From a bacterium (lineage in GTDB: Bacteria; Planctomycetota; Planctomycetia; Planctomycetales; Planctomycetaceae), in contig WGME01000018.1 of NCBI GenBank assembly GCA_016125225.1, forward strand, positions 62,001 to 126,000: 64,000 nucleotides of DNA, in the 5' to 3' direction. The position numbers and the translations under genes are program-made. Positions 1 to 9,137 of this stretch are shown here, one piece after another. Position 1 is the first letter of the stretch. The number at the start of each line of letters is the position of its first letter. Below the pieces are notes generated by a model. The model ran no database searches and had not been told where the DNA came from. It worked only from the letters and a program-made list of their open reading frames with translations.

Positions 1-117
1 GCAGGTGGGTGTCGAACGAAACTGCCGCCGCTCCGGCACACCGAGCGGACGCTCCGTGGTCCCGCCGCCACGTCGATCAACGAAGGTCTCGGGGTTCTGT
101 TGCAGCACGGTTTCCAT
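1..117 (-). CDS. 5' end of an unidentified small planctomycete-type gene, cut by the window edge
   Basis: Reading leftwards from an ATG at 117, 39 codons stay open to the window edge and begin METVLQQNPETFVDRRGG. An AGGAG ribosome-binding site sits about 7 bases before this ATG. A second in-frame ATG six bases further upstream abuts the AGGAG, so it cannot be the start. The polar, Arg/Gly-rich N-terminus with no signal peptide suggests a small cytoplasmic protein. It is divergent from gpsA and the roughly 100 bp between them must hold both promoters. I do not recognise a domain and the rest of the gene is outside the window. Confidence 0.6.
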   Translation of the reverse strand, partial: METVLQQNPETFVDRRGGGTTERPLGVPERRQFRSTPTC

Positions 118-221
118 TAGCATACTCCTGTGGTGGTTTCCCCGGTGAAGCATAGTTCAGAAATTGGAAACCGGCCGACCGCGCTCATTCCCTCGCATTC
201 CTCTGCAACCTTGTGGCTGCC

Positions 222-1217
222 ATGAGTACGAAAATAACGATTCTCGGGGGTGGCGCGATGGCAACGGCCTGCGCGATCCTGCTCGCGGAACACCCCGAAC
301 ACCAGGTCTTCATGTGGGTTCGGCAATTCGAACTCGCCGAAAAGATGCAGGCCACTCGGGAAAACCGGCGGCTATTGCCCGGCATCCGCATCCCCGATTC
401 CGTCACCGTGACGGCCGACCTCGATTATGCCCTGCCTCATGCCACGGCGTTGGTCGCGGCCATTCCCACGCAGTTTCTGCGTGCCTCTTTGACTCATGTT
501 CACCGGCACCTCAGCCATATTCCGCCGGTGATCAGTGTCGCCAAGGGCATCGAAAACGACACATTGCTTCGTCCAACAGAAATCATTCAGCAGGTGCTCG
601 CCCCGCCAAATGTCGCGGCATTGAGCGGCCCGAGCCATGCTGAAGAAGTTGGTCACCGACTACCCGCGACGGTGGTAGCCGCCAGCCGTGACCTGAATTT
701 TTCGCGACAGGTGCAACACTGGTTCAACACCGACCGCTTTCGGGTCTACACCAATATCGATCTCATTGGTGTGGAGTTAGCGGGAGCATTGAAGAACGTG
801 ATCGCCATCGCTGCGGGCATCTCCGATGGTTTGGGTTATGGAGACAACGCCAAGTCGGCCCTGCTCACCCGCAGCCTCGTGGAGATGACCCGGTTCGGTG
901 TGCGCTTTGGTGCCGAACCGAGCACCTTTACCGGGCTCGCAGGCATCGGCGATCTGATCACCACATGCTTCAGCCCCTTCGGACGCAATCGCCAGGTGGG
1001 CCGCCGACTCGGTGAAGGCGAACCGCTGGACCACATTCTGCAATCGATGGTCGCCGTTGCGGAAGGGGTCACTACCGCCAAAAGCATCTATCAGATCGCC
1101 ACCGAAGAAGGCATCGACATGCCCATCGTCAGTGAAGTCTATCAGGTGCTGTTCCACGGCAAGTCCCCCGCGGAAGCCACCAACGATTTGATGCTGCGGC
1201 CCCTCAAGCCCGAGTAA
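222..1217 (+). CDS. gpsA: glycerol-3-phosphate dehydrogenase [NAD(P)+]
   Basis: GpsA reduces dihydroxyacetone phosphate to sn-glycerol 3-phosphate in the cytoplasm, supplying the backbone for phospholipids. The roughly 331-aa length is normal for the family. The N-terminal Rossmann motif GGGAMATACA is visible, although the Trp usual in GxGxWG is Met here. The ALSGPSHAEEV segment, the GALKNVIAIAAGISDGL segment with the catalytic Lys, and the C-terminal GLAGIGDLITTC and GRNRQVGRRLGEG blocks are classic GpsA. I prefer the ATG at 222; a GTG at 213 is in frame and there is no strong Shine-Dalgarno for either. The gene ends three bases before the stop of the convergent sulfatase, with no visible terminator between them. 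Confidence 0.95.
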   Translation: MSTKITILGGGAMATACAILLAEHPEHQVFMWVRQFELAEKMQATRENRRLLPGIRIPDSVTVTADLDYALPHATALVAAIPTQFLRASLTHVHRHLSHIPPVISVAKGIENDTLLRPTEIIQQVLAPPNVAALSGPSHAEEVGHRLPATVVAASRDLNFSRQVQHWFNTDRFRVYTNIDLIGVELAGALKNVIAIAAGISDGLGYGDNAKSALLTRSLVEMTRFGVRFGAEPSTFTGLAGIGDLITTCFSPFGRNRQVGRRLGEGEPLDHILQSMVAVAEGVTTAKSIYQIATEEGIDMPIVSEVYQVLFHGKSPAEATNDLMLRPLKPE

Positions 1218-1220
1218 CCG

Positions 1221-2720
1221 TTAGCGGATCTTCAGGTCGGGCAGTTCCGACTTGATGCCTTCATCCAAAGGCATGCGATCGGGAAATGCTCCGGTCTCCG
1301 CCATGCAACGGAAAAGCTCGGCCTGCAATTCACGAACCTTGTAGGCGAACTGTGGCACCGCGATCAGATTGCGATTCTCTTCCGGATCGGTCTTCAGATC
1401 GTAGAGTTCCGCCATGTGGTGATCGGCCGTGCCATCTCCCGGCGGAGAATGAATGTACTTCCAGCGGTTGGTCCGCACGCCGCGCACATTCGGTGTATAG
1501 GGGAACTGCTTCTCATAGTTGTATTCGTAGAACCAGCTTTTCCGCCAAGCCGGATCGCCCGTCGTCGCGAGCTTCACCCACGATTTGCCATGAATGTACG
1601 GCAGCGGTTCCGCTTCACACAGTTCCAGAATCGAGGGGGCGATGTCGGTATGCAGCACCATCTGCTCGACCACCTTGGGTTGATCGACTGGCGTCAGCTT
1701 CGGATAGCGCACCAGCAACGGCACACGAATGCTCGGTTCGTGCATGGTCCGCTTGTCAACCATGCCATGTTCGCCGTTCAGAATGCCATTGTCGGTAGTG
1801 AAGAGGAAGACCGTGTTATCCAACTGCCCGGTTGATTGCAGGTGGTCATAGATCTTCCCGACGCTCTCATCGACGGAAATCAGCGTGCCCCAATAGGCCC
1901 GGGTCATCGCCGCAAAATCTTTCACAGCGGCGGGACTGCTGTCGGGGAACTTCTTGCGAAAATCGAAGAGTGGCCCATAGATTCCGTGCCAGGTGGTGAG
2001 CCGGGTTTTGAACCAGGCGGGCTTGTCACCCATCCGGAAGGCCGACGCGGGATAACGGATATCGACACTGTCGAACACATGTTCGTACTTCGGCTCGGGA
2101 ACATAAAAACTATGCGGGGCTTTATGCCCGAGAATCAGCGAGAACGGTTGCTCGCCGGGTTGCTGCTTCAACCAGTCGAGTGCCATCTCGGTGACGACAT
2201 GGGTGTAATACCCCGGCACCACACGGCGGTCGTTGCCGTTGAAATTGAATTCGGTATCGAAGTACTTGCCCTGACCTTTGTGCGTGACGAAGTAATCGAA
2301 GCCGGGGCGTTTGCTGTCATCATCTTCGCCCATGTGCCACTTGCCGATGTAGGCGGTTTTGTAACCGGCGGTCTGCAAATGACGCGGGAAGCTGGCCAGT
2401 TTCACCGGGTAGTCGGTGAAGTTATTCACCACGCCATGACCGTGGGCATACAGCCCGCTTAAGATCGTGGCCCGGCAGGGGGAACAGAGCGAGGTCGTGC
2501 AGAACGCGTTCTTGAACCGGATGCCTTCCGCGGCGATCTGGTCCATCCGTGGGGTTTTGAGATACGGATGACCCGCACAACTCATCGCATCGGCCCGCTG
2601 ATCATCGGTAATGATCAGCACGACATTGGGCCGCGCCATCGCGACCTGGGAACTCAATGACCCGAGGACGACGCTGACCGCCGCCATAACAAACAATGAA
2701 CGCAGAGCGCGAGCGGTCAT
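1221..2720 (-). CDS. exported Cys-type sulfatase
   Basis: A sulfatase of about 499 aa that hydrolyses sulfate esters, probably on sulfated polysaccharides outside the cytoplasm. A hydrophobic signal peptide precedes the mature start [14 protein letters not shown], which carries the metal-binding Asp pair. The [11 protein letters not shown] segment holds the C-x-P-x-R core whose Cys is converted to formylglycine. The GKWHMG, HKAPH and TTDNG segments are further family landmarks. The ATG at 2720 has a GGAG six bases upstream; the longer in-frame start at 2759 adds a tail ahead of the signal peptide and is less likely. The exact substrate cannot be read from the sequence. No maturase gene is nearby. 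Confidence 0.93.
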   Translation of the reverse strand: MTARALRSLFVMAAVSVVLGSLSSQVAMARPNVVLIITDDQRADAMSCAGHPYLKTPRMDQIAAEGIRFKNAFCTTSLCSPCRATILSGLYAHGHGVVNNFTDYPVKLASFPRHLQTAGYKTAYIGKWHMGEDDDSKRPGFDYFVTHKGQGKYFDTEFNFNGNDRRVVPGYYTHVVTEMALDWLKQQPGEQPFSLILGHKAPHSFYVPEPKYEHVFDSVDIRYPASAFRMGDKPAWFKTRLTTWHGIYGPLFDFRKKFPDSSPAAVKDFAAMTRAYWGTLISVDESVGKIYDHLQSTGQLDNTVFLFTTDNGILNGEHGMVDKRTMHEPSIRVPLLVRYPKLTPVDQPKVVEQMVLHTDIAPSILELCEAEPLPYIHGKSWVKLATTGDPAWRKSWFYEYNYEKQFPYTPNVRGVRTNRWKYIHSPPGDGTADHHMAELYDLKTDPEENRNLIAVPQFAYKVRELQAELFRCMAETGAFPDRMPLDEGIKSELPDLKIR

Positions 2721-2782
2721 GATCGTCTCCGTGGTGAGAAATCGAGTTGTCGAAGCCAAATTGAATCAGGCGATGAGCCAGC

Positions 2783-3268
2783 TCAGTCGATCACCAGCAC
2801 ACTGCGGCCATGGGCTTCACGCAGCACTTTTTCGGCAACGCCGCCAATGAGGGACAGCGACAGGTCGGAAGCACCGCGGCGACCGATGACGACGAGATCG
2901 TAGCTGCCGGCCTGCATTTCGCCGATGATCGCAAGGGCCGCCGCGACCTTCTTCGATTCCGGCCGACAGTCGATGAGTTGCAGCTTGGTCTGCACGGCCT
3001 CGGCTGCTAACCCGGCACCGACGACAGAATCTTTGGCGCTCGCCAGCAGGGCTTCACCATCCGACTTGGCACGAGCCGCCCAGCGCTCCGCGAGGGAATG
3101 CGATGTCATGCCACCTTCCGGCCGGTCCGACAGCAGGAACTCGGGGAGAAATTCGGCGACATGGAACAGGACGATTTCGTCTCCGGATTGGCTTCGGAGC
3201 AAAGATCCCGCCTTCTGAACGACCGTCTTCGAGGCTTCCGAATGATCGACGCAGACCAACACTTTCAC
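2783..3268 (-). CDS. universal stress protein (UspA family)
   Basis: A single-domain Usp of about 161 aa. The N-terminal strand KVLVCVDHSEAS carries the Asp that contacts ATP, and the C-terminal IGRRGASDLSLSLIGGVAEK matches the G-2x-G-9x-G nucleotide-binding signature of ATP-binding Usp proteins, ending in the usual strand SVLVID. Role by family: a cytoplasmic stress or signalling protein. I favour the GTG at 3268, which has AAGGA about nine bases upstream, over the TTG at 3286. It lies upstream of the sulfatase on the same strand, with a 62-bp gap, so co-transcription is possible but a functional link is not evident. Confidence 0.88.
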   Translation of the reverse strand: MKVLVCVDHSEASKTVVQKAGSLLRSQSGDEIVLFHVAEFLPEFLLSDRPEGGMTSHSLAERWAARAKSDGEALLASAKDSVVGAGLAAEAVQTKLQLIDCRPESKKVAAALAIIGEMQAGSYDLVVIGRRGASDLSLSLIGGVAEKVLREAHGRSVLVID

Positions 3269-3399
3269 GGCAGCAATTCCTTGCAAGTCGAGCCACGGGT
3301 GCGATGCAGTGCCTACACGTTCACGATTGGTATTCTATGGGATTCGGCCTGCGGCAACAAACGTGCGGCATCCATCCACGGCTGTACGTCGGCTCTGGA

Positions 3400-4314
3400 C
3401 TAAGCAAGCGACTCTGCTAAAAATCGCAGCTTCGGCGGGAAGAGGGGTAACGCGACTTCTGGACCGAGCAGCTCCGGATGCCACATCTTTTCCCATTCCA
3501 GCGAATACCAGCCATCGTAGCCGTTGTCGAGCAGCACCTTCAGGCAGTCCCTGGCGGGGAACTCGCCACCGAGAAAGAGGACGTAATCGGCATGCCGATG
3601 ACCGGCCATCAATGCCGCCGCATGTTGCGAGGCTGTCGCCTGCTCGCTGGTCGGGGGCTTGTACCCTTCCGGCAGCAGGACCGAATCTTTCCAGTGGGTA
3701 TGGCGTACCCACGGCTTCAGCCGTTCCCATGATTCGGCCAGCGGTTCATTGAAGAACCGCCACGGATGATGCGTGTCCCATACCAGCCCCACCTGGGGAT
3801 GATCGACCAGCTGCATGATCTCTTGCGCGGGAGGCGAAGCAGAGAAGTCGCCATGCGTTTCCAGCAGGATCTGAATGCCCGTCGGTTGAGCCAGTTCGCC
3901 GAGCGCTCGCAGACCATCGGCGATGCGCTGCATGGTGACTTTGCGGGCCACTGCTTCCGTCGGAGGCGGCAAGATGTCGCCGAAGACGCGGATGAATTCC
4001 GCCCCGAGCGCGACTCCCATATCGAGATAGCGCTGGCCGATCTCTAACTGCTGCTGACGGACCACGGCTGAGGGATCATCAAACCGGATCGACGAAGCCA
4101 AGCCCGCGACCCGGAAACCGGCGTCATCGAGTTCCTGCCTGCGGCGAGGCCAATGTGCTTCCGCGAGATCGGTCACCTTCAGCAGGTCGGTTTCACGATG
4201 CAGCAGCCGGATTTCCACCCCTTGATAACCGAATTCCGGACCATACTTCACAACATCGTGCCAGGTCCAATCGGGGCTGGCGAGCGTCGAGAAGCAGATC
4301 TTGAGTTCAGCCAT
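3400..4314 (-). CDS. sugar phosphate isomerase/epimerase, xylose isomerase-like TIM barrel
   Basis: A 304-aa protein of the AP endonuclease 2/xylose isomerase-like TIM-barrel superfamily. The putative divalent-metal ligands appear in order: Glu in ILLETHG, Asp and His in VWDTHHPW, His in VRHTHWKD, and Glu in WYSLEWEKMWHPE. There is no signal peptide, so it should act in the cytoplasm. Family members isomerise or epimerise sugars or inositol derivatives. The substrate is not determinable here, and no inositol or sugar-acid genes are adjacent. The next gene upstream on the same strand is DAHP synthase, about 65 bp away with a hairpin in between, so it may be separately transcribed. Confidence 0.88.
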   Translation of the reverse strand: MAELKICFSTLASPDWTWHDVVKYGPEFGYQGVEIRLLHRETDLLKVTDLAEAHWPRRRQELDDAGFRVAGLASSIRFDDPSAVVRQQQLEIGQRYLDMGVALGAEFIRVFGDILPPPTEAVARKVTMQRIADGLRALGELAQPTGIQILLETHGDFSASPPAQEIMQLVDHPQVGLVWDTHHPWRFFNEPLAESWERLKPWVRHTHWKDSVLLPEGYKPPTSEQATASQHAAALMAGHRHADYVLFLGGEFPARDCLKVLLDNGYDGWYSLEWEKMWHPELLGPEVALPLFPPKLRFLAESLA

Positions 4315-4356
4315 CGGGCCACATTCTCTTCAGAAAATTGCAAGTTTAGTGCAGGA

Positions 4357-4376
4357 CCGCTGCTCGGCGGCAGCGG
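4357..4376 (-). terminator. hairpin just after the DAHP synthase stop codon
   Basis: Perfect 7-bp inverted repeat CCGCTGC/GCAGCGG around a six-base loop, three bases downstream of the DAHP synthase stop codon on the minus strand. The minus strand lacks a T-run after it; a TTTT follows on the plus strand. It could be a weak terminator or a mRNA 3'-end stabiliser between two same-strand genes. Confidence 0.4.
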
Positions 4377-4379
4377 CTT

Positions 4380-5438
4380 TTATTCGGGGAGGGTGCCCCC
4401 CAGTTGGACATAGGCATCGCGGAGCAGTTGTTCCGTTTCTTCCCAGCCGATGCAGCCATCGGTGATCGAGACGCCATACTTCAATTGCGAGGGATCAGCC
4501 GGCAATGGCTGATTTCCGGGTTCGACATTGCTCTCCAGCATCAGACCGATGATATTCTTGTTCCCTTCCACGCGCTGGCGGATGCAGTCGTTCCAGCAGA
4601 TGCTTTGCTTGGTGTAGTCTTTATTCGAATTGGCGTGACTGCAGTCGACCACCAGCCGTGGCGACAGCTTGGCCTTCTTCAGCATCTCGGCGGCTTCGGC
4701 AAGACTTGCGGCATCATAATTCGGCCCAGTCCGGCCGCCGCGTACCACCAGAAAGCCCCACGGATTGCCGTTAGTGTTCACGATGCAGGTTTTGCCATCG
4801 GCGTCGATGCCCAGGAAACTGTGCGGATGCCGGGCCGCATGCATGGCATCAATCGCGACCTGCAGGTTGCCATCCGTTCCGTTCTTGAAACCGACAGGCA
4901 TCGACAGACCGCTCGACATCTGCCGGTGCGTGGGCGATTCCGTGGTGCGAGCCCCAATCGCGGCGATCCCTACCAGATCATCGATATACTGCGGCGTAAT
5001 CGGTTCCAGCAGTTCGGTCGCGGTCGGCAATTCCATCGACACGATTTCGAGCAGTATCCTCCGGGCGATCCGCAGTCCGGTACCGATATCAAACGTGTCA
5101 TTGAGATGGGGATCGTTGATCAGGCCCTTCCAGCCGACGGTGGTGCGTGGTTTCTCAAAATAGACCCGCATCACCACGAAAATTTTGTCGGCGACCACAT
5201 CGGCCAGTTGCTTCAACTTGCGGGCGTATTCCAAGGCGGCGGTGTGGTCGTGAATCGAACAGGGACCGACGATGACCATCAACCGTTCATCATCACCGGT
5301 CAGAATCCGTTTGACGGTTTCCCGGGCGGAGACCACGGTTTTGAGCGCGACATCTCCGACTTCTTCTTCGAGTTTGAGCAGCCGGGGTGCGACCAGGGGC
5401 ACGGTACTGCGGACATGAACGTCGTGAACGGGGATCAT
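4380..5438 (-). CDS. aroG: 3-deoxy-7-phosphoheptulonate synthase (DAHP synthase, AroF/G/H type)
   Basis: Catalyses condensation of phosphoenolpyruvate and erythrose 4-phosphate to DAHP, the first step of the shikimate pathway. The 352-aa length and the motifs VGPCSIHD, YFEKPRTTVGWKGL, ARTTESPTHRQMSSG, VGFKNGTDG, RGGRTGPNYD and DCSHANSNKD are those of class I-alpha enzymes like E. coli AroF/G/H, which are feedback-regulated by an aromatic amino acid; which one cannot be told. The start at 5438 gives the usual N-terminus. About 230 bp upstream of the start lies a very strong hairpin terminator on the same strand, preceded by a tiny Cys-rich reading frame, which may belong to its leader or to a separate small gene. 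Confidence 0.95.
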   Translation of the reverse strand: MIPVHDVHVRSTVPLVAPRLLKLEEEVGDVALKTVVSARETVKRILTGDDERLMVIVGPCSIHDHTAALEYARKLKQLADVVADKIFVVMRVYFEKPRTTVGWKGLINDPHLNDTFDIGTGLRIARRILLEIVSMELPTATELLEPITPQYIDDLVGIAAIGARTTESPTHRQMSSGLSMPVGFKNGTDGNLQVAIDAMHAARHPHSFLGIDADGKTCIVNTNGNPWGFLVVRGGRTGPNYDAASLAEAAEMLKKAKLSPRLVVDCSHANSNKDYTKQSICWNDCIRQRVEGNKNIIGLMLESNVEPGNQPLPADPSQLKYGVSITDGCIGWEETEQLLRDAYVQLGGTLPE

Positions 5439-5655
5439 GGGGCTGAATCTTTAGCTATACGGGCGTTGCAATGAACTACCCGAATTAGCGGGGAAGTTCA
5501 GCGAGACTAATCACGACACAGGCGAACCAGCAGGGTTCACAGCCACGGTCGAGACTCTTGCAGTATAAGAAGATGCAACCGCATCCGCCAATGGTCGCCC
5601 GAGCGGCAATGACCACTCCAAAGTTCACCTGATTGGCAGTTGCTGGTGCCGTCTG

Positions 5656-5717
5656 CAAAAACGAAAAAAGCGCGGCAAGGTCCCCTCGAAGCTCCCAGCT
5701 TCTCCTTGCCGCGCTTT
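5656..5717 (-). terminator. strong Rho-independent terminator or attenuator, minus strand
   Basis: A perfect 14-bp inverted repeat (arms 5667-5680 and 5704-5717, core GCGCGGCAAGG/CCTTGCCGCGC) with a second small stem GAAGCT/AGCTTC in its loop. On the minus strand it runs into TTTTTTCGTTTTT. No annotated minus-strand gene ends here: the next feature downstream is the start of DAHP synthase at 5438, and upstream lies only a 26-33 codon reading frame. The plus strand has just TTT after the stem. Confidence 0.75.
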
Positions 5718-5737
5718 GCACTTGCTCAGTAACTGAG

Positions 5738-5818
5738 TCAAGCACAGGAAGCAGTCTGCTTTTCGCTGCGGCTTTCGCAGCAACACCCGAAACATAGTTC
5801 GAGTTCCGCGACAGTCAA
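5738..5818 (-). CDS. possible Cys-rich micropeptide or leader peptide
   Basis: A short reading frame ending 21 bases before the strong minus-strand terminator. From a TTG at 5818 it gives 26 residues, including the cluster CFGCCC and a near-C-terminal Cys, for five Cys in all; an in-frame TTG at 5839 would add seven basic and hydrophobic residues. No convincing Shine-Dalgarno is visible and no ATG is available, so the start is uncertain. It is reported because a terminator this strong implies a minus-strand transcript with no other gene in it. It could instead be a small non-coding RNA. Confidence 0.25.
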   Translation of the reverse strand: MTVAELELCFGCCCESRSEKQTASCA

Positions 5819-5885
5819 ACGGCGAGAGCGTAAGATCAAGCAGGAAATTTTGGCTTGCGGGTTCTCTCGGCGGAAGGCCGCCCCT

Positions 5886-6893
5886 TTGACCGAACTGCAA
5901 ACGACACTCTCGGAACAAGTTACGACCGAAAATGCGGGCGAAACCGTACTCGCCTGGTTGCGACGCGGCCTGGCCGGACAGTCATGGACGACCTGCCGCA
6001 AAATTCTGGAATCACGCCGGGTGACGGTCAACGGAATCGTCACGGTTCATGAAGGCCGACGAACCAAACCGGGCGATGTTGTCGAACTGCGGGCCACGGC
6101 GGTGCGACCGATTTCTGCCGATCAGATTGTCGTCCGTCATGACGACGCCGACCTGCTCGTCGTCGAAAAGCCCGCCGGGATTGAAACGACGCGCCGTCCG
6201 GAAGAAGCCCATTGGCCGGTCTCCAAGCGTCTCCTGCAACCGACACTGGAAGACCTTGCGGCCCTCGCCAGCCTGCAGCGATATCAACGCACGATACCGC
6301 AGCGGTTACCGACCTTGTTCCGGGTCCAGCGGCTCGATCGTGAAACCTCGGGGCTCGTGGTCTTTGCCCGCACGCAAACCGCCGCACAGAAACTGATTCC
6401 GCAGTTCGCTGAACATACCGCCCTGCGGTTGTACCAGGCGGTGGTGATTGGATCGCCCACGGCCCAAGTCATCTCACGGCCGATCGTTCGCGATCGGGGC
6501 GACGGATTACGCGGTTCCCCGGCCGACCAACGGGGAGGCCAACCGGCCGTGACCCATATGCGGCCTTTGGAAAGTCTTGGCGATTACTCGCGGGTCGAAT
6601 GCCGCCTGGAAACCGGCCGCACTCATCAGATTCGTATCCATCTGGCGGAACTCGGTCATCCCGTCTGCGGAGACCGAGTCTATAGCCAGAACCGGGATGG
6701 CAGCACCGTCGTCGATGCTTCGCAGGCTCCACGGATGGCCTTACATGCCTGTCAGTTGGGGTTCATGCATCCCCGCACCGGTAAATCGTGGGATTTCCAC
6801 TCGAAATGGCCTCAGGATCTCACGGCGTGGCTGGATCAACTCCGACGGCAAACCGCGACGGCATCAGTGACTCCGAGGCAGCGAGGGGAGTAA
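5886..6893 (+). CDS. RluA/RluD-family pseudouridine synthase with S4 domain
   Basis: Isomerises uridine to pseudouridine in rRNA (or tRNA) in the cytoplasm. An N-terminal S4 RNA-binding domain (CRKILESRRVTVNGIV to TKPGDVVEL, about residues 25-75) is followed by the synthase domain: RVQRLDRETSGLVVFAR carries the catalytic Asp, and ECRLETGRTHQIRIHLAELG with GHPVCGDRVY is the family C-terminal block. I prefer the TTG at 5886, which has GGAAGG eight bases upstream, over the TTG at 5850; both lack an ATG. The stop codon overlaps the next ATG (TAATG), so the downstream DUF4392 gene is translationally coupled. The target uridine cannot be assigned from sequence. Confidence 0.9.
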   Translation: MTELQTTLSEQVTTENAGETVLAWLRRGLAGQSWTTCRKILESRRVTVNGIVTVHEGRRTKPGDVVELRATAVRPISADQIVVRHDDADLLVVEKPAGIETTRRPEEAHWPVSKRLLQPTLEDLAALASLQRYQRTIPQRLPTLFRVQRLDRETSGLVVFARTQTAAQKLIPQFAEHTALRLYQAVVIGSPTAQVISRPIVRDRGDGLRGSPADQRGGQPAVTHMRPLESLGDYSRVECRLETGRTHQIRIHLAELGHPVCGDRVYSQNRDGSTVVDASQAPRMALHACQLGFMHPRTGKSWDFHSKWPQDLTAWLDQLRRQTATASVTPRQRGE

Positions 6894-7939
6894 TGGCCGC
6901 CAGTTCCGATCCGCAGCCGTTGTTGACGCAATTCGAACAGGCGATCCGACGCGATCCCGCACAGCGCGGCTTGATTGGCACCGAAGACACGCTGGGCCCC
7001 CTCTGCCCGGGGCATCTGGCGGCAGCCGTCGATCATCTCGCCCGATTTGCTCAACAGGTGTGGATCATCACCGGTTTTTATGTGCCGAAAGGGAACCCAC
7101 CCGCTGCCGAAACCGATGGCCCACCCGGGGCGGCCCTTCTCGCCGCGGCCTTGCAGGGGTGCGGCATCGAAGTCCGGCTGTTGACCGACCGCTGGTGCAT
7201 CGATGCCGTGCGGGTGGCGGCCATGGGATATGGAATCAAGGCCGAGCACATCCTGGCCAGTCCCGATACGGATGCTGAAGTGACGCAGTGGACTTGTGAA
7301 CTGCTAACCCATCCGGAGACGGCGGTGGTCACGCATGTCGTCGCCATTGAACGGGTCGGTCCGGCCTGCCGTCCCGAGGAATGGGGCGTTTCTTCACTGA
7401 GCGAATCCTTTGCCGCTGTCGTCCCCGAAGCTGACTGGAATTGCTGCCACAACATGCGAGGCGAAGTCATCGACGCTTACACCCCGCCGTTGCATCGGGT
7501 GATCGAGGAAGCAGCCGCCAGACGGCCGGGCGTGCGGACGATCGGCATCGGCGACGGGGGCAACGAACTCGGCATGGGGGCCATCCCCTGGCCGGAACTG
7601 CGTCGCCGGCTCGCGGAACCGCAGGCCTCGCGTATTCCATGCCGTGTGGGCACTGATTGGACCATCATCGCCGGAGTCAGTAACTGGGGAGCCGCAGCCG
7701 TGGCGGCAGGGGTCTGCTGGCAGAAACAGCGGCTCGATGTGCTGCAACCGTGGAATCGGAGCTTCGAGGAATCGCAACTACAGGCCCTTGTCACCCACGG
7801 TCCGGCGGTTGATGGCGTGACCCGGCTGCAGGAAGCCACCGTCGATGGCTTGCCGTTTCTGACCTACCTTCAACCGTGGGAAACCATGCGACTCTGGCTG
7901 GGATTGGATGCAGCGCCAGGCTCTCAAAAATCGGTCTAG
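6893..7939 (+). CDS. DUF4392 protein, D-glutamate cyclase-like
   Basis: A cytoplasmic protein of about 348 aa resembling DUF4392, the C-terminal catalytic part of mitochondrial D-glutamate cyclase, which converts D-glutamate to 5-oxo-D-proline. Landmarks are VWIITGFYVPKG near residue 50, TDRWCIDAV, VVAIERVGPA, NMRGEVIDAYTPPLH, and the diagnostic IGIGDGGNELGMG followed by a conserved CxVGTDW-type segment. The ATG at 6893 shares its A with the TAA stop of the upstream pseudouridine synthase, and GAGGGGAG in the end of that gene serves as ribosome-binding site. The link to rRNA modification is positional only. The substrate in bacteria is unproven; D-glutamate is the family-based guess. Confidence 0.85.
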   Translation: MAASSDPQPLLTQFEQAIRRDPAQRGLIGTEDTLGPLCPGHLAAAVDHLARFAQQVWIITGFYVPKGNPPAAETDGPPGAALLAAALQGCGIEVRLLTDRWCIDAVRVAAMGYGIKAEHILASPDTDAEVTQWTCELLTHPETAVVTHVVAIERVGPACRPEEWGVSSLSESFAAVVPEADWNCCHNMRGEVIDAYTPPLHRVIEEAAARRPGVRTIGIGDGGNELGMGAIPWPELRRRLAEPQASRIPCRVGTDWTIIAGVSNWGAAAVAAGVCWQKQRLDVLQPWNRSFEESQLQALVTHGPAVDGVTRLQEATVDGLPFLTYLQPWETMRLWLGLDAAPGSQKSV

Positions 7940-8027
7940 GCTGAGTTGCCGTCTGTCGCTACACTCCGCCGCCTTTCCCTCGCGAATTGGCCGGGATTAC
8001 CCTTTGCCGCTCAGGAAGATCGGCTCT

Positions 8028-9023
8028 ATGAAACCATGGAATTGCGGGCCTGCACGGCTCTTAAGTGTTTTTGCGGTTTGCGGATGCAGCGTGGCTGCGG
8101 TCCTCGCACAACAACCGCCGGGGCCAGCACAACGGCCGCAGCGTCCTGCTGCTGCTGACCTGCGGGTTGCCGAACTTGATCCCAAACTCGAATCGATTCT
8201 CGAGCGTTGGGAAGTAGAATCCGCAAAGATTCAATTCCTGCAAGGGACTCACTACCGCCAGGAGCTGAACAAAGTCTTCGCGCAGGAAAAACGCTCGCAA
8301 GGTGCATTCTTCTTTCAGGCTCCGGACCGTGGCCGATTCGATATGACAGGGACCAAACCTGAGCCGGGGCAGGATTCCAGCGTCAAGAACCCCGAGACGG
8401 GCGAACCCTATGAACTGGTCGCCGGTAACAGCGAATGCTGGATTTGCAATGGTCAGACGATTCTGCAGATCAATCATGCGGAAAAGCAGTACGAGCAGAT
8501 TCCCATTCCCCCAGAGATGCAGGGGAAGAACATCGTCCAAAGTCCGCTACCCTTCCTGTTTGGCATGAAGGCTGATGAAGCCAAGCGGCGTTTTGAACTG
8601 CGGCTCAAGTCCGAAACGGCTGACGCATACATCATTGATGCCAAGCCGTTACAGGAAATTGATGCCCGCAATTACCAGTATGCCCGCATCTACCTCGACA
8701 AGCAGAACATGATTCCCACGAGAGTGATGCTGATCGATCCCGCGGGCACGATTAACACCAACTATGCGTTCCGCGATGTCGAAGTCAATCCGAACCGGAA
8801 CGCCTTCGTTGGCTGGGTCGGTAACCTCTTCGGCAAGGGGAACCCCTTCCAGCCGAACCTCACGGGTTACAAACAAATTCAGGCCCCGGGTGGTGTCATT
8901 CAGCCGGCTGGCAACCAAGTTCCCGCAGACCGGGGACTTCAACGCAACACTTCACAACTGCCGACGAATGCTGGCCCGTCCGCGGGCAGTGCCCGCCTTA
9001 GCAACGATCGCACCGTCAAGTGA
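8028..9023 (+). CDS. TIGR03009-type planctomycete exported protein
   Basis: About 331 aa with an N-terminal signal peptide (hydrophobic stretch LLSVFAVCGCSVAAVLAQ) and a Pro/Gln-rich spacer, followed by a LolA/outer-membrane lipoprotein sorting-like beta-rich domain. The segments QAPDRGRFDMTG, WICNGQTILQINHAEKQ, PLPFLFGMKADEAKRRF and YARIYLDKQNMIPTRVML fit the planctomycete-specific TIGR03009 family. The C-terminal 80 residues are low-complexity Pro/Asn/Gly. The ATG at 8028 has AGGA upstream; a longer in-frame extension runs into the previous gene and is rejected. By fold it may bind a lipid or lipoprotein in the periplasm, but no function is established. Confidence 0.85.
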   Translation: MKPWNCGPARLLSVFAVCGCSVAAVLAQQPPGPAQRPQRPAAADLRVAELDPKLESILERWEVESAKIQFLQGTHYRQELNKVFAQEKRSQGAFFFQAPDRGRFDMTGTKPEPGQDSSVKNPETGEPYELVAGNSECWICNGQTILQINHAEKQYEQIPIPPEMQGKNIVQSPLPFLFGMKADEAKRRFELRLKSETADAYIIDAKPLQEIDARNYQYARIYLDKQNMIPTRVMLIDPAGTINTNYAFRDVEVNPNRNAFVGWVGNLFGKGNPFQPNLTGYKQIQAPGGVIQPAGNQVPADRGLQRNTSQLPTNAGPSAGSARLSNDRTVK

Positions 9024-9137
9024 TTCGTCGGGAGTGTCGTTGAAGGAAATTCGAGCGAAAAATTTCTGGCAGTTCCCCTGCGGAACGTTACGATAACAGG
9101 ACTGTCGTCCATCGTCGTTTAGCGGAACTCCCTGACT

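Noticed and set aside
2783-3420. Plus-strand reading frames opposite the universal stress protein gene
   Set aside because: They are antisense shadows of the stress-protein frame, have poor composition and no start signal.
4404-5474. 356-codon plus-strand frame opposite DAHP synthase
   Set aside because: Antisense to a clearly conserved enzyme, and its composition is not protein-like.
5485-5745. 86-codon minus-strand reading frame between DAHP synthase and the terminator region
   Set aside because: It crosses the strong terminator stem and has no ribosome-binding site or protein-like composition.
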